Source of the DNA: Ephydatia muelleri
Taxonomy: Eukaryota > Porifera > Demospongiae > Spongillida > Spongillidae
Assembly: GCA_013339895.1 (NCBI GenBank)
Contig: JABACO010000005.1
Location: 2,660,950 to 2,724,949, forward strand
Reading direction: 5' to 3'
Length of the DNA: 64,000 bases
The notes under the pieces are model-generated. The model ran no database searches. It was not told where the DNA came from and was given only the letters and a program-made list of their open reading frames with translations. Numbering within the stretch: position 1 is the first letter of the stretch; each line of letters begins with the position of its first letter. A program made the translations under genes and the position numbers. This document shows, one piece after another, positions 22,772-33,471 of the stretch.

Positions 22772-23092
22772 GAGCTTCCGCAGAAGGTGACATGTCCTAT
22801 GAGAGCACAGAAGGTGGCATGTCCTATGAGAGTACAGAAGGTGGCATGTCCTATGAGAGTACAGAAGGTGACATGTCCTATGAGAGTACAGAAGGTGACA
22901 TGTCCTATGAGAGTACAGAAGGTGGCACGTCCTATGAGAGTACAGAAGGTGACATGTCCTATGAGAGTACAGAAGGTGGCATGTCCTATGAGTACAGAAG
23001 GTGACATGTTCTATGAGAGTACAGAAGGTGACATGTCCTATGAGAGTACAGAAAGTAGCATATCCTATGAGAGTACAGAAGGTGGCATGTGG
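22772..23092 (+). repeat. 27-bp minisatellite, about 11-12 units
   Basis: Units of GAGAGTACAGAAGG then TGACATGTCCTAT with G/A variants (GGCATG or GACATG). One unit lacks two bases near 22990. It begins exactly where LINE-X sequence stops, and the last LINE-X word (CAGAAGGTGACATG) seeds the unit. Nine-residue reading frames exist on both strands but appear to be by-products. Confidence 0.9.
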
Positions 23093-24262
23093 TCTGAGGG
23101 CATAATTTTAGGTGGAAGAAAGTTTCATATGAAAGTGGTGACATGATATTCAAAATTTTATTGTTTCAGGTTCTTCTCTTAGAGTGTACTAAGCACTCCC
23201 TTGAGCTCTACACAGGGGCTCACTGGTGTTAGAGGCAACAGCTCCTTAGACTAACATGTTTAACACTGCAATGTTCAGTAAAGCTGCTGCAGATAATGTT
23301 TAAAGGTGGATAACACAAAAGAAAGTGACCTTGAATGAAGCATATATAGGCTGAAATGCAGGTTTTAGTACTGCCCACATGTAAATGTATAATCACAATG
23401 TTCATTTTTTTAAATAAATTTATAATAGCATATTCTCATCCTCAAATAAGTATCACTCCTCTGTTCACCAGCATGCCAATAGCAAACCAATTACATCGTA
23501 CATAGAATATTCAGAATACTAGTGGCATTTGAGTGAGAAGGCTCAGCTGTGGTGAACACAACTGTCTCTAATGCAGACACACTTGCAGCAGCCTCAATAT
23601 TGGGGAACACCTAAGCTGTTTCTCTTTCATTCATTTCAGTTTTGCTGTGGCACTTTCTTGACAGGATGAGATTTGTATTGCAACGTTGCCATCATGTCCA
23701 TCATCCACACTCACCATGACAGCAGATTGGAGCTGTGCATGCACTGGCAATTGAGTGTATAGACAATTTGTGTCATGAATCTATTCCTCAGGCTGAACAA
23801 TCCTAAGAAAAAGCTTTGCCAAGTTGCAGGCTTTCACTCTTCTAACTTGTACAGGTTGAAGGGTTTGCAAAAAGTGTTCCCCCCCCCCCTCCCCCACAAG
23901 TAATAAAGTGTTACGCCCCTAGGCACTTGAGCTCATATGCCTTATCGAGGAATGCTTTTTACAAACCATTCAACCTGTACAAGTTAGAAGAGGGACATGC
24001 CTGCAATTATAAATGGCACAAGCATGTTGAATGGTGCTCTAGAGAAACTGTAACACTTGCGGAAAGATATTAGACATGAATTTGGAACAAATCTTGGTAA
24101 GACTTGGCAAACATGTAGGAAAGGTAGCTTTTATGGCTGATGGATTGCACACATTACAGGTTAGAATTAGTCAACCATTATATACACTTATGGTAATATT
24201 ACATACAAAATGATTCACACATATTTTACAAAGCCTAAACGCATAATCCAATCTTTATTCAC
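23093..24262. other. No gene; imperfect inverted repeat and C tract
   Basis: CTTCTAACTTGTACAGGTTG (23839) recurs inverted at about 23969-23989, forming an imperfect 150-bp fold-back with a poly-C tract (23879-23890) in its arm. Otherwise nothing supported. Confidence 0.45.
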
Positions 24263-24269
24263 GATTGCT

Positions 24270-24598
24270 TTATGAAACATGTGATCCATATGCAGTGTTT
24301 GTATTCATCTCCATAGCATCTCCCTTCCTCCTCTTATTAGTGCCCACCTCATCATACACAGTGGATGAAACATGTGATCCATATGCAGTGTTTGCATCCA
24401 TCGCCATGGCATCTCCCTTCATCTTCTTATTAGTGCCCACATCATGCACAGTAGCAGGTGAATCTGGCTTGTGTGATGATTCTTTTGATCTTCTTGAAAT
24501 GTAGCTAAGAACATAAGCCACCAACACTCCCATAGAGAAGGACACCACAAAGGTGACAGAGACTGACACACCAACAGCTGTACCAATGGATGAACCAA
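24270..24598 (-). CDS. Receptor TM and cytoplasmic tail exon, best copy (T2)
   Basis: Minus-strand exon following a CTGCAG acceptor (a second acceptor is possible at 24619). It opens in phase 1, VGSSIGTAVGVSVSVTF, and continues VVSFSMGVLVAYVLSYI: a single TM helix of about 25 residues. Then comes basic stop-transfer SRRSK and a tail of about 75 residues ending at a stop at 24270. The tail has two tandem copies of a 32-residue unit. Each ends NTAYGSHVS, and the second starts TVYDEVG, which fits TxYxxV; in the first unit that tyrosine is His. Known of such motifs: phosphotyrosine docking for SH2 proteins. Inferred: last exon of a type I receptor. Five other copies in the window are broken. Confidence 0.7.
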
Positions 24599-24619
24599 CT
24601 GCAGTGATGCAAGAGCCAG

Positions 24620-24848
24620 CTGCCAGTACACAAGAGTTTAATACATTGAGAACAATACATTTCGTAATGTATACAGCCACTAAGGTCACTCATGCTAATC
24701 TTGTGAACATCTTAAGTACAAATTTGAATTAGCTATACACGTGACTGGAGATGAATCAGCAGTATTGTGCTCCAGCTGCACAGTATGAAGAGGATAGAGT
24801 TATAGTGTGAACTGAGTGGTCATTGGTGTATATGATAGACTTATTATG
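24620..24848. other. Intron-like sequence upstream of T2
   Basis: No conserved reading frame; presumed intron between stalk exon (26.1 kb) and TM exon. Confidence 0.35.
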
Positions 24849-25634
24849 TGGAACGTTCTATACGAAAATGGGTCTTGTGGATTTTATTTTATAACATAAA
24901 AGTTAAATCGATATATCTTCCGAAATATTAACGCTATCGGGTTCCTATTTTTAACACAACATACCACACCATTGCTATATGTGAAAATCCATTTTGGTGT
25001 CTTACACATGCGGGGTACCGACGTTTCAAGGTCCGATACCCCGTAGGGTTCAAAACGGCCACATCTTCAGGTAGGAGTGTCCAAATCGGTTCAAAATAGG
25101 TACCTATGTAGAAGGGTCCTACCGCTATTGATTTATTTTGTTCGTTAATTTTTGCTTTATCCGTTATGGAGATACAAGTGTGCAAAGAAATGGCATATTT
25201 CCCGGGCGTTACGCGCCATTAACGTAATTACGACTGGCTCGAGGACGTCCTCGTAATACGTTAATGGCGCGTAACGCCCGGGAAATATGCCATTTCTTTG
25301 CACACTTGTATCTCCATAACGGATAAAGCAAAAATTAACGAACAGAACATATCAATAGCGGTAGGACCCTTCTACATAGGTACCTATTTTGAACCGAATT
25401 GGACACTCCTACCTGAAGATATGGCCGTTTTGAACCCTACAGGGTATCGGACCTTGAAACGTCGTTACCCCGCATGTGTAAGACACCAAAATGGATTTTC
25501 ACATATAGTAATGGTGTGGTATGTTGTGTTAAAAATAGGAACCCAATAGCGTTAATATTTCGGAAGATATATCGATTTAACTTTTATGTTTTAAAATAAA
25601 ATCCACAAGACCCATTTTCGTATAGAACGTTCCA
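24849..25634. mobile_element. Large fold-back element, about 390-bp arms
   Basis: TGGAACGTTCTATACGAAAA at 24849 is the inverse of the right end at 25634. The arms (about 24849-25238 and 25246-25634) pair over their whole length with roughly 4% mismatch, closing on a GC-rich core CCCGGGCGTTACGCGCCATT. Each arm holds the same 83-codon frame, but arm differences are not biased to silent sites, so I do not call it a gene. It lies in the presumed intron of the receptor gene. Confidence 0.85.
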
Positions 25635-26097
25635 TGTCATGATATATCAGGGTCCAGTGCTTCCTGGGTAAACCCTCAAAAGCATCATGTACAAAGCATG
25701 TGCCAGTAGTACTATTAAAAAAGCATTTATATGCTTGAAATACAAATATATGTAATACATTATCTGCACCCTTGTGATGCTTTTTCACATTTTCCAGGAA
25801 CAAGCAAAAGAAAAGTTACTCTCGCATTGAAATGTATGGCTAATTACTCAATGCTTTGGGTACAAGTGACTTTATGATGGATGCCTAATGATCTTTTGAT
25901 AGAGACTCTTTGCAGTCCACAGCTAATCAAAATTGGGAAAACTGAAGCCAAGAAGTGTGATTCTGCTGGACACGGTCCCATGCACATGTTGTAATTCCAA
26001 TTATCAAAATGTGCTGCATCTCAAATGTCTATTTGTACCATGCCCCACCCCACCCTCATACATAGTACAGATTGCATCCTGCCCCACCCATACCTAC
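25635..26097. other. No gene recognised (presumed intron)
   Basis: Contains a CCCCACCC-rich stretch (26041-26090) shared with 44805-44850 next to the paralogous stalk exon. No coding block. Confidence 0.4.
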
Positions 26098-26163
26098 ATG
26101 TTGTGGTGGTTGAAGTGGGTGTGGTTGTTGATGGTAGTGATGGTAGTGATGTTGGTCCATTAC
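26098..26163 (-). CDS. Receptor Ser/Thr/Pro stalk exon (A2)
   Basis: A 66-bp minus-strand exon between a CTGTAG acceptor and a GTAGGT donor, phase 1 at both ends, reading NGPTSLPSLPSTTTPTSTTT. Exons of identical length and phase occur at 44856-44921 and 61420-61485. The composition is that of an O-glycosylated membrane-proximal stalk. Position upstream of the T2 TM exon fits. Confidence 0.65.
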
Positions 26164-26399
26164 CTACAGTAGACACATGTGCAGTGAACCTACATCACAT
26201 GTTATACATATGTAATTGATACAACCAGTTTCCATCCACACGCTTGCATATTGAACTTGTATTCGTGTACACGCGCATGTAGAGTTTTTGTTACCAATAG
26301 GTCTATGGTATACACAAACTTCATCGTTGAATAATCCTTCAAATGGTTGTCTAACTCGTTTTGTATGACATATTGTACAAATGTATGTTTTGGTTACAG

Positions 26400-26585
26400 T
26401 TATTGTTTCCAGACATCTGTAAAGTCATTTTGATGCTATTTGACGAAACACATGATTTGGAAGTGTGTGGGTTATTCTATATTAAAACAACAACAGAGTA
26501 CAAAGCAGTGTACAAAAATAGATTTCCTTGTACAGAAACAGTCTTCCACCAGGTAGAAAACATGTTAGCTTCTTGCAGTGATTAA
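26400..26585 (+). CDS. Possible terminal exon of an unknown plus-strand gene
   Basis: Follows a TTTTGGTTACAG acceptor-like site and stays open for 61 codons to a TAA, reading LLFPDICKVILMLFDETHD early and FPCTETVFHQVENML late. The mixed composition looks more like protein than the surrounding AT-rich frames. No upstream exon and no family recognised. Confidence 0.25.
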   Translation, partial: LLFPDICKVILMLFDETHDLEVCGLFYIKTTTEYKAVYKNRFPCTETVFHQVENMLASCSD

Positions 26586-27019
26586 AAATACATCCAAAAA
26601 TGTGCACTTTTATATTTCACGTATGTAAATTAGATGTTAAATCACACAATTTAAAACATATGTGCAATACGTATATCAGTATGCATTATAAATACTGAGT
26701 TTACAAATGCAAATGAATGTAAACTTTTAAACAGCTATAATTCAGTCCTAAAACAGCTAGCTATTAGTTAGCCTTTATTAATTAGGAAATAGTATTGGTG
26801 ATAGCAAATCAGTTAAGTAATAACTAACTCAACACTCTCACTGAACTCGTGAGCAAATATTTAACAAGAATAAAAGGTTGTAACTAAACATGTACATACG
26901 TAAAATATAAGACTTCTAGAACATGAACAACAAAAGAAAAAATATGGAAAGGTAGAAAAAAACATGTGTTAGATCCCTTTTAACTGCAATGATATTATAC
27001 ATATTATAATCCTGACCAA
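26586..27019. other. No gene recognised
   Basis: AT-rich sequence. Around 26960-27000 a GTTAGATCCCTTTTAACTGCA word resembles the right end of the 54.8-kb MITE family, without a matching left end. Confidence 0.35.
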
Positions 27020-27640
27020 TTCCAAGTGGCCATCAAGTGGTGGCTTGGTCTAGACACATCAGGGGGTTCACTGTGCTCCTTATGTCCAGACACTGTGCTC
27101 GATCCATTAGGCCATCATGCCTCCACTTGTAAGCGTGGGGGTGATGCTGTGTTTCGCCACAATAGACATCGCGATGTTGTAGCTAAGTCGTGTAGGTTGG
27201 CCCACCTGAGTGTTAAAGTTGAGGCCAGAAATAACCTAACACCAGACCACAGTCATACAAGACCAGCTGATGTCCTTGTCCAGAGGCAGGCCAGCAGCCT
27301 TCGACATCTGTGTGACCTCATCGCTTAATACACTTACTTTGTCAGAAGCAGGGGGTTGTGCAGGTGCCGCAGCCTAGGCTGGAGAGGTCAGGAAGCACTC
27401 AGCTAATGATGACAAATGTGGAGATCTGGGTTGGTTTTGTGTCCCCCTGGTGACTGAAATATATGGAGCATGGGGACCTGAGGCCAAGGCCTGTTTCTCC
27501 CAGCTGGCTTCGAGGCTTTCCATCAGGCTTCTAAAGTTCAAATCAGTCATTCTACATGAACTATATGGTCGCTTAAGCACATGTCTCGTTCGTTGTGTTG
27601 CTACGGCCATATTAAGTAGGATCCAGTCAACGTAACTTTT
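27020..27640 (+). mobile_element. LINE-X fragment X3 (C-terminal zinc region)
   Basis: Opens with AIKWWLGLDTSGGSLCSLC, then DPLGHHASTCKRGGDAVFRHN, a Cys/His cluster, HSHTRPADVLVQ, and in a neighbouring frame LGWFCVPLVTEIYGAWGPEA and a final VATAILSR. This is the C-terminal domain missing from X1. Two frame breaks. Confidence 0.6.
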
Positions 27641-28084
27641 TCCTATGTTTATTCTTGGTGTAATTTCGTATAAATGTATTGAATTCATTCATATTATAAA
27701 TAAAACAGAAAGAAGAGGGAGCAGACCAAATAAAAATCTAAACTAAATAACCAAAGCGAAGGATCAAATGCAAGTATGTCTATACCATCATGTTGAGACA
27801 CTTATACTGATTGGATAGGGTATAAAGTAATGTTATTGATGCCTGTTATGTGTATACTAATGGCATGGCAATACCTGAACACAGGTAATTGCATACATAG
27901 CCTACAGCCATTGCTGAACCCATGCATAGTGTGTAGCATGCAGATGTGCACCATAAAGACAATAAGTACAACTACATGCACCATTTGTGAATGTGCATCA
28001 GTCCCTATGCTTGGATGGTTTGCACTTTATATGGTGTACGTTAGCCCTAGTGCTGAGTGATGGATAAATATGTTTCGTGAATGC
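27641..28084. other. No gene; end duplicated at 33.63 kb
   Basis: 28028-28080 matches 33625-33680 (GGTGTACGTTAGCCCTAGTG word), part of the duplicated receptor-intron sequence. No gene. Confidence 0.4.
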
Positions 28085-28368
28085 ACTACAGTCCTTGGCT
28101 GTAGCCCGCTACAAGTGTCTTTACCGCTTTGATATCATGTCGTACCCGCGATAATTATGAATATGATTAAGAATACGCCGGCCCATATCGAGGGAATGCG
28201 CTTATAACGGGTGCGCTCTTTTAACGAGGGTACACGGTACTGTGTATGTCACGGCGACGGAACCGTGGCCGCCGGAGCCGCCATGGCGGCTCCACTTTTT
28301 GTACCGATTATTAGTTATTCATGATTCATTAATTATTCATAGCAGTTAAATCGCTGGTGAGCAGGAGG

Positions 28369-28376
28369 TATATAAA
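28369..28376 (+). promoter_or_regulatory. TATA box upstream of the TTF frame
   Basis: TATATAAA, 14 bp before the ATG at 28383 and about 75 bp before the codons where similarity to copy 1 begins. The real start may therefore be downstream of the first ATG. Confidence 0.45.
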
Positions 28377-28382
28377 CACTGA

Positions 28383-28745
28383 GTGATAATCATTTCAGCT
28401 TACAGCTGCTACTGTATACCTGCTGCTCTCCACGTGGCTTCAAGTTCGGCGATTGCAAGTTGTATTTCTGATAAACCACATCAACCTAGAGGGTTTCTAT
28501 TTCCAAAACAGGAATATGGTAAGACCAATGTAGCCAAAAGAAGCTTTCACCCCTCTTGGATTGACAAGTGGCCCTGTTGTGAAGAAAATTACAGTGTAGT
28601 GTGTCATACTTGCCTCTTAGCAAGATCGGAAAAGAAGCTTTTGTGGTCTTTTAATGCTGATACAGCGTTCATAGCAAGAGGTTTTAGCAATTGGAAGATC
28701 GCTACAAAGAAATTTCCGATACACGATGCAACGATATGTCATTAG
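28383..28745 (+). pseudogene. hAT transposase N-terminal TTF zinc finger, truncated
   Basis: A 120-codon frame. From residue 30: DKPHQPRGFLFPKQEYG, then RSFHPSWIDKWPC, VVCHTCLLA and KKFPIHDATICH before a premature stop. Trp, paired Cys and the final Cys-His are the TTF-type finger of DUF4371/ZMYM-like hAT transposases, which bind transposon ends. The full enzyme would be about five times longer. The copy of the C-terminal dimerisation domain at 63.7 kb belongs to the same class but a different insertion. Confidence 0.65.
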
Positions 28746-29377
28746 AAACCATGTCTAAAGGTCATCATTTTGCCATCAACTACACTGACCAGATATTGCT
28801 TCCAGCCTCTCCTTTCAACACCAAGTAGCATCATAGATTTTACATCTATGGTAGCATGCAAAGAGGGTACGTGGCAGTATTTTCTTAAAATCCTTTCAAA
28901 TATGAGATTTTTAGCATCGCAAAGGTTGCCCCTATAAGGGCATGTCAAGGCGAACCTTCTTTCAGCACGCTGTGAAGAATTAAAACCTTTTTACGAAGTA
29001 CTATGACGCAAGAGCGGTTGAATAATGCAATGCTACTTTATAGCGAAGGGCCCTCAATTTGATCGATATTGGTAACTACTTTATTTTCGGTTCAAAGCAT
29101 AGGCTTACCTTGTTTGGAAAGTTTAGTTGCAATGACTGATGTGTGCTACAGTGCAAACTCACTTGTGTGATGATATTCATATTATTAATTATTTCATATT
29201 ATTGATCTTCATAATGGCGGCTACACATTTTAATTTCTTCCGTTGCCGCTGATGTGTTACACTGCTGTAACATGTACCTGCAGTACCCTCTGCATAATAC
29301 TAGGGTGCTTAGCACTGCTCACAGAATATCGCATAACAGCCAGCTTTGTGACTAGAACAGTCAATACATGTATTTTG

Positions 29378-29443
29378 TGTAGTATCATCGAGACATTAAT
29401 TAGAATCATACACTGCGCATGCGCACTATAACATTATACTACA
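29378..29443 (-). repeat. Gypsy-1 3' LTR, 66 bp
   Basis: Begins TGTAGTAT and ends ATACTACA, so the repeat has 8-bp inverted ends. Contains TGCGCATGCGCA (29414-29425), an exact NRF-1-type palindrome. Exceptionally short for an LTR. Confidence 0.9.
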
Positions 29444-29456
29444 ACTCTGTTCCAAA

Positions 29457-30655
29457 CTATAATCTGTCTGGAGGTCTAATAGCAGTTCCAGTTCTAGATC
29501 GTGTTGCAATTGGGCTTCTGGTTCGAATATGTCTTCTCTCAAGTACAGGTACAGCAGCATCTTTTACTTCTTTTTCAGCTGGTTCTTCTGGGTCTGGTCC
29601 ATTTGCAGTTCCCTCTTCTTGCTCATCATTATCATTATGTTCCAAACTTCCATCTTGTTCATCTTGCAGTTCATACAATTCTTCACCCCGTGGGACTACC
29701 ATTAAGTGATGACGATTTCGTCGCAGTGTACGACCATCTGGAGTCTCAATAATATAGGACCTAGGGGTATTCGCTTTTGAAAGAACATGACCTTTTGTTA
29801 ATTTCTTCTCAGTGGCTACCCTAAATTCTGTGTTGTGTTGTAAATCAGATAATAACCAAGTTCTGTGCCGCCGGTCATAATCTGCTTTCTGACGACATTT
29901 AAACTGCTGCTCCTTTATTCGAAATTGTTTCAAGTGGGCCCAATGTGGTGTTAGCTGGCTTACAGCTTGGGGTAGAGTGGTGTGAATTTGTCTACCAAAC
30001 AGAAGCTCTGCTGGACTTAGTCCACACCATGGAAATGGTGTAGCTCGATAATTCAACAGAGCTAGGAATGGATCCTCTGCATCCAGTAGCAAGGACTTCA
30101 CTGTTTTCACAGCTCGTTCTGCCTGTCCATGATCTCTTGGATAATGCGGACTACTAGTTGTATGTCTAAATCCATACTGCAAGGCAAACTCTTTCATTTC
30201 CTGTGAGGAATACTGGGGTCCATTGTCACTTATAAATTCTTCTGGTATACCGTGCCGAGCAAACACAGACTTCAACACAGAAATGACCTTGGTAGATGTG
30301 GTAGTGGAAGGTAACTGTATTACTTCGGATATCTTGAAAACGAATCAACAACCAAAAGATATTTATTGCCTTTCATTTCAAACAGATCAGAACTCACTCT
30401 CTGCCAAGGGTATGCTGGTAGTTCCAAAGAAATCATTGGTTCAACAACCAAAGGATTCTTTTGACTGCAAATGTGACAATTTTGCACCGTTGACAAAATT
30501 TGCTTGGCCAAACCTGGCCACCATACTGCATTTCCTGCTCTAAGACGACAACGTTGTATTCCCAGGTGACTGGAGTGTATCTTTTGAAGAGTGAATGTCT
30601 GCAGTGATCTTGGCACTACAATACGTTTACCATACAGGAGTAAGTCATTACACAC
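29457..30655 (-). pseudogene. Gypsy-1 integrase
   Basis: Upper frame (30655-30320): HHCC zinc region (HSSHLGIQRC ... CHICSQKN) and SSDLFEMKGNKYLLVVD, the first catalytic Asp. Lower frame (30278-29457): SDNGPQYSS with the second Asp and HGQAERAVKTVK with the catalytic Glu, then a tail with a basic and an acidic stretch. The frames are separated by an indel near 30300. No envelope frame follows. Confidence 0.85.
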
Positions 30656-30816
30656 ACTCAGCTCACCCCGTACAAACCAGTAAGGTTTCAGTTCACCCGG
30701 AATATATTGCTTTGAAGGCCATCCAGAAAGACAGTATTCTTATGCGAGAACATACAGAGTCATTGATCTGAGCAGTACGAAACTTAATGAGCATTGATTG
30801 GACTATTGGAATTGCA

Positions 30817-31119
30817 TCAGTAATCGTATCTGCAAATGACTACTTCCTGATCTGTGAACTTGCTTCCACCTTCTGACACAGAATATGAGCAAGGAGCTCG
30901 CGAAAGTGTATCAGCGGTAAACAATGATTTTCCGGCCACATGCTCAATACTATAGTCATATCTCCCTAAATGAAGCCAAAATCGTAACATTCGGGGGGGC
31001 AGAGTATCAAGGCATTTAGATGTCAGCAGTGGCACTAACGGTTTGTGATCTGTCTCAATTCCAAATCTCTTACCGTTCACCAAAACATGAGAACTTATCA
31101 CATGCCCAAATGATAGCAA
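30817..31119 (-). pseudogene. Gypsy-1 RNase H C-terminal part
   Basis: Continues RNase H in another frame: ETDHKPLVPLL, LPPRMLRFWLHLGRYDY and AGKSLFTADTLSR, the standard tether linking RNase H to integrase. Frame break near 31090. Confidence 0.8.
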
Positions 31120-32456
31120 GCGCCTCGTTCTCTATTTGCGCATAGCGTTGCTCTGTCTCTGTCATCCGTCTCGAAGCAAATGCAACTGGTCTCCACTCAT
31201 TGTTTTCTTTCTGCAATAGAGCTGCACCCAGACCAAAAGACGATGCATCTGCTGAAATTTTTACTTCACACTGAGGGTTGTAGTGAGCAAGAATTGATGG
31301 TTTGGTTACCTCCTTCTTTAACTTCAAGAATGCCTCGTCATGTTTAGAGCCCCATAACCAGCCGTTTCTTGAACTCAGAAGCTCCCTTAGAGGTTTAGTA
31401 ATCTCTGCAATGTGGGGTGAAAACTTTCCAAATTGATTCACCATGCCTAACAAACGTCGTAGCTCTGCAATATTCTTTGGCGTTGGCAGTTTCAGGATGG
31501 CAGATGTCTTCTCAGGATCTGCTTGAATTCCTCTCTGGTCCACTATATGGCCAAGGAATTTGACTTGGTGTCTTGAAAAGGCACATTTGTCAGGGTTTAA
31601 CCTCATACCTGCTTCCTCAATTCTCTTTAATACTGCTTTGAGTCGGTCATCATGCTCCTCTTGACTACTGCCGAATACCAGCACATCATCCATCTGGCAG
31701 AGTTTTCCTTCTATATCCTGGAGGATATCACTCATCCTCTTCTGAAACAGCTCAGGAGCACATGAAATACCAAAAGGAAGCTTTGTGAAACAGTATCTAC
31801 CAAAAGGTGTTATGAACGTCGTGAGGAGTTGAACATGCTTAGCAAGTGGAATTTGCCAGAAGCCACAATAAGCATCAAGCTTGCTAAGTACAGTGGCCCC
31901 ACTCAATTGTGCTAGATTCTCATCAACTTTGGGGAGTGGGAAATTTTTCCTCAGCACGCTCTCATTCAAAGGCCTCAAATCCACACATATACGGACAGAT
32001 TCGGATCCCTTTTTAGGTACCACAACCATTCCAGCACACCATCTCAGAAGGACCATCTACTCTGGATATAACACGCATGCTTTCCATCCTATCAAGTTCT
32101 TTCTTGACTTTGTCTCTCAAAGGTAGCGGGACACTTCTGGGCATACTCAGTGCATATGGCAAGGCATTAGCCTTTAACTTGATAGTGTACTCTGGTCCTA
32201 GTGTTCCCAATCCCGTGAATAAGTGTGGATATTTCTGATAGATCTGTTCCTCATACTGACTAATTGCATCAGTTCTTGCAACTAATTGCAGAGCTCTAAG
32301 TGCTGGTAACCCAAGTAAGTTTGAGTTCAGTCCTCTCACGACAAAGATTGGTTCCTGTGAGTGAGCATTCTTGAATGTGATTTTGGCCACAAACTGCCCC
32401 ATAACATCTAACGGCTGTTTACCAGGTCCATACAGAATTTTGGATGAAGTCTTCAA
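31070..32456 (-). pseudogene. Gypsy-1 protease end, RT and RNase H start
   Basis: Two overlapping frames. The upper (32456-32013) has the protease C-terminal part and the RT entry (YPHLFTGLGTLG, PLPLRDKVKKELDRM). The lower (32056-31070) carries SKLDAYCGFWQIPL, LPFGISCAPE and the catalytic box QMDDVLVFG, then the thumb and RNase H start (KISADASSFGLGAAL). A one-base indel near 32040 separates them. The Met in place of the usual first Tyr/Leu of the box is common in metazoan Gypsy elements. Confidence 0.85.
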
Positions 32457-32474
32457 CTCTTGACACCCAAGGGT

Positions 32475-33401
32475 CTAAAATGTGTTGCAGGAAATAACTG
32501 TAACTTCTGAACCAGTGTCCAGTTTAAATTGCACTGTCTTGCCATTAAGCTGTACAGATGCAAACCATGCTGTCTTTTCATCCTCATCACCAATTGCTTC
32601 AATAAACAGCCCATCTTCAATGTCCCTCTCTGCACTGCTTGTATGTAGCTGTTCCACTTGTTTTGATGGACACCGACGGGCAAAATGCCCTTTCTTTTGG
32701 CATTTAAAGCATACTGCAGCTCTTGCTGGACATCTTCCATTTTGATGGTGATCTCTACCACAACACAAACATCTACTGAGGTGGCTTTGCCCAGTTTGTA
32801 GCTGTTGCTTGTGCTTGATCACAGTAGAATCTAGCTCTTTAGAGTCTGCAGCTTCTCGAAGTATTTCTTGCTGTTCTTGTACTGCCTCCCGCTGACGGGC
32901 TACTCTCATTGCCTTCTCAAGTGTTAAGTCTGGATCAAGCTGAAGACGTTGCGACAACGCAGAGTCCCGAATTCCAACCACAATTCTGTCTCTGATAAGT
33001 TCAGACTTTAGCATCCCATAGTCACAATTCTCGGCAAGGTTGTGCAAGACAGCTATGTACTGATCGACTGTCTCTCCGTCTAACTGACTGCGTCGATTGA
33101 AGCGCGCGCGCTCAAATATTACATTCCTTCTAACCTTGAAGAAGTCATCAAGTTTCTTCACTACATCACAGTATTTATTCCTTTCTTCAGAATTAATGTT
33201 TGTCGAGACTAGGACATCCTCTGCGTCTGGTCCCAGACAATAGAGAAGCGTACTTACCTTTCTCAGTTCGCTCTCCTCTGAAACCCCTGAAGCAATTATA
33301 AACTGCTCAAAGCGCCGTTTACACTGTGGCAACCCATCTGGTTTGGCGAAAACTAACGGTTCAGGCGGTTCAATGCGGATACCAGCCATCGCTGCCACCA
33401 T
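32475..33401 (-). pseudogene. Gypsy-1 Gag and start of protease
   Basis: A 308-codon frame: capsid-like region, a helical linker with many Gln/Glu, two zinc knuckles (CLCCGRDHHQNGRC and CFKCQKKGHFARRC, residues about 210-240), then the protease active site DTGSEVTVIS (Asp at about 295). A stop at 32475 ends it within protease. The first ATG overlaps the primer-binding site, so translation more likely starts at the second Met (MAGIRIEPPEP). Confidence 0.85.
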
Positions 33402-33466
33402 GTAGTATCATCGAGACATTAATTAGAATCATACACTGCGCATGCGCACTATAACATTATAATACA
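33401..33466 (-). repeat. Gypsy-1 5' LTR, 66 bp
   Basis: Same as the other LTR except one base near its end (AATACA for ACTACA). The NRF-1-type palindrome is at 33437-33448. As the 5' LTR it should hold the promoter, which must then be very compact. Confidence 0.9.
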
Positions 33467-33471
33467 TTTTG

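Larger units (their letters stand above)
28085..29255 (+). mobile_element. hAT-type element remnant, copy 2
   Basis: Region with a GC-richer left part, a TATA box, the TTF finger frame and a right end (ATAATGGCGGCTACAC...) shared with copy 1 at 7.8-9.0 kb. The catalytic domain is deleted, so it is non-autonomous. Terminal inverted repeats could not be defined by eye. Confidence 0.5.
29378..33466 (-). mobile_element. Ty3/Gypsy element 1 with 66-bp LTRs
   Basis: Complete minus-strand LTR retrotransposon, 4089 bp. Identical-length terminal repeats at both ends differ at one base, and a perfect TTTTG target duplication lies outside them (29373-29377, 33467-33471). A primer-binding-type TGGTGGCAGCGATGG follows the 5' LTR directly. 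Gag, protease, RT, RNase H and integrase are present in normal order, but the frame is interrupted at about 32475 (stop), 32040, 31090, 30660-30815 and 30300. An inverted paralogue at 53.85 kb lacks the element. Confidence 0.95.

Noticed and set aside
22772..23092. CRISPR-like regular repeat
   Set aside because: Units are directly adjacent with no spacers, and the window is eukaryotic.
22699..23146. Nine-residue repeat proteins on both strands
   Set aside because: All arise from the 27-bp minisatellite, which is open in several frames at once; no start context or splice site.
24934..25549. Twin 83-codon reading frames in opposite directions
   Set aside because: They are the same sequence in the two arms of a fold-back. 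Differences between arms change residues as often as not, so no sign of coding constraint.
29501..29752. Plus-strand frames over Gypsy-1 integrase tail
   Set aside because: Antisense to a clear integrase C-terminal region; low-complexity Ser/Leu composition.
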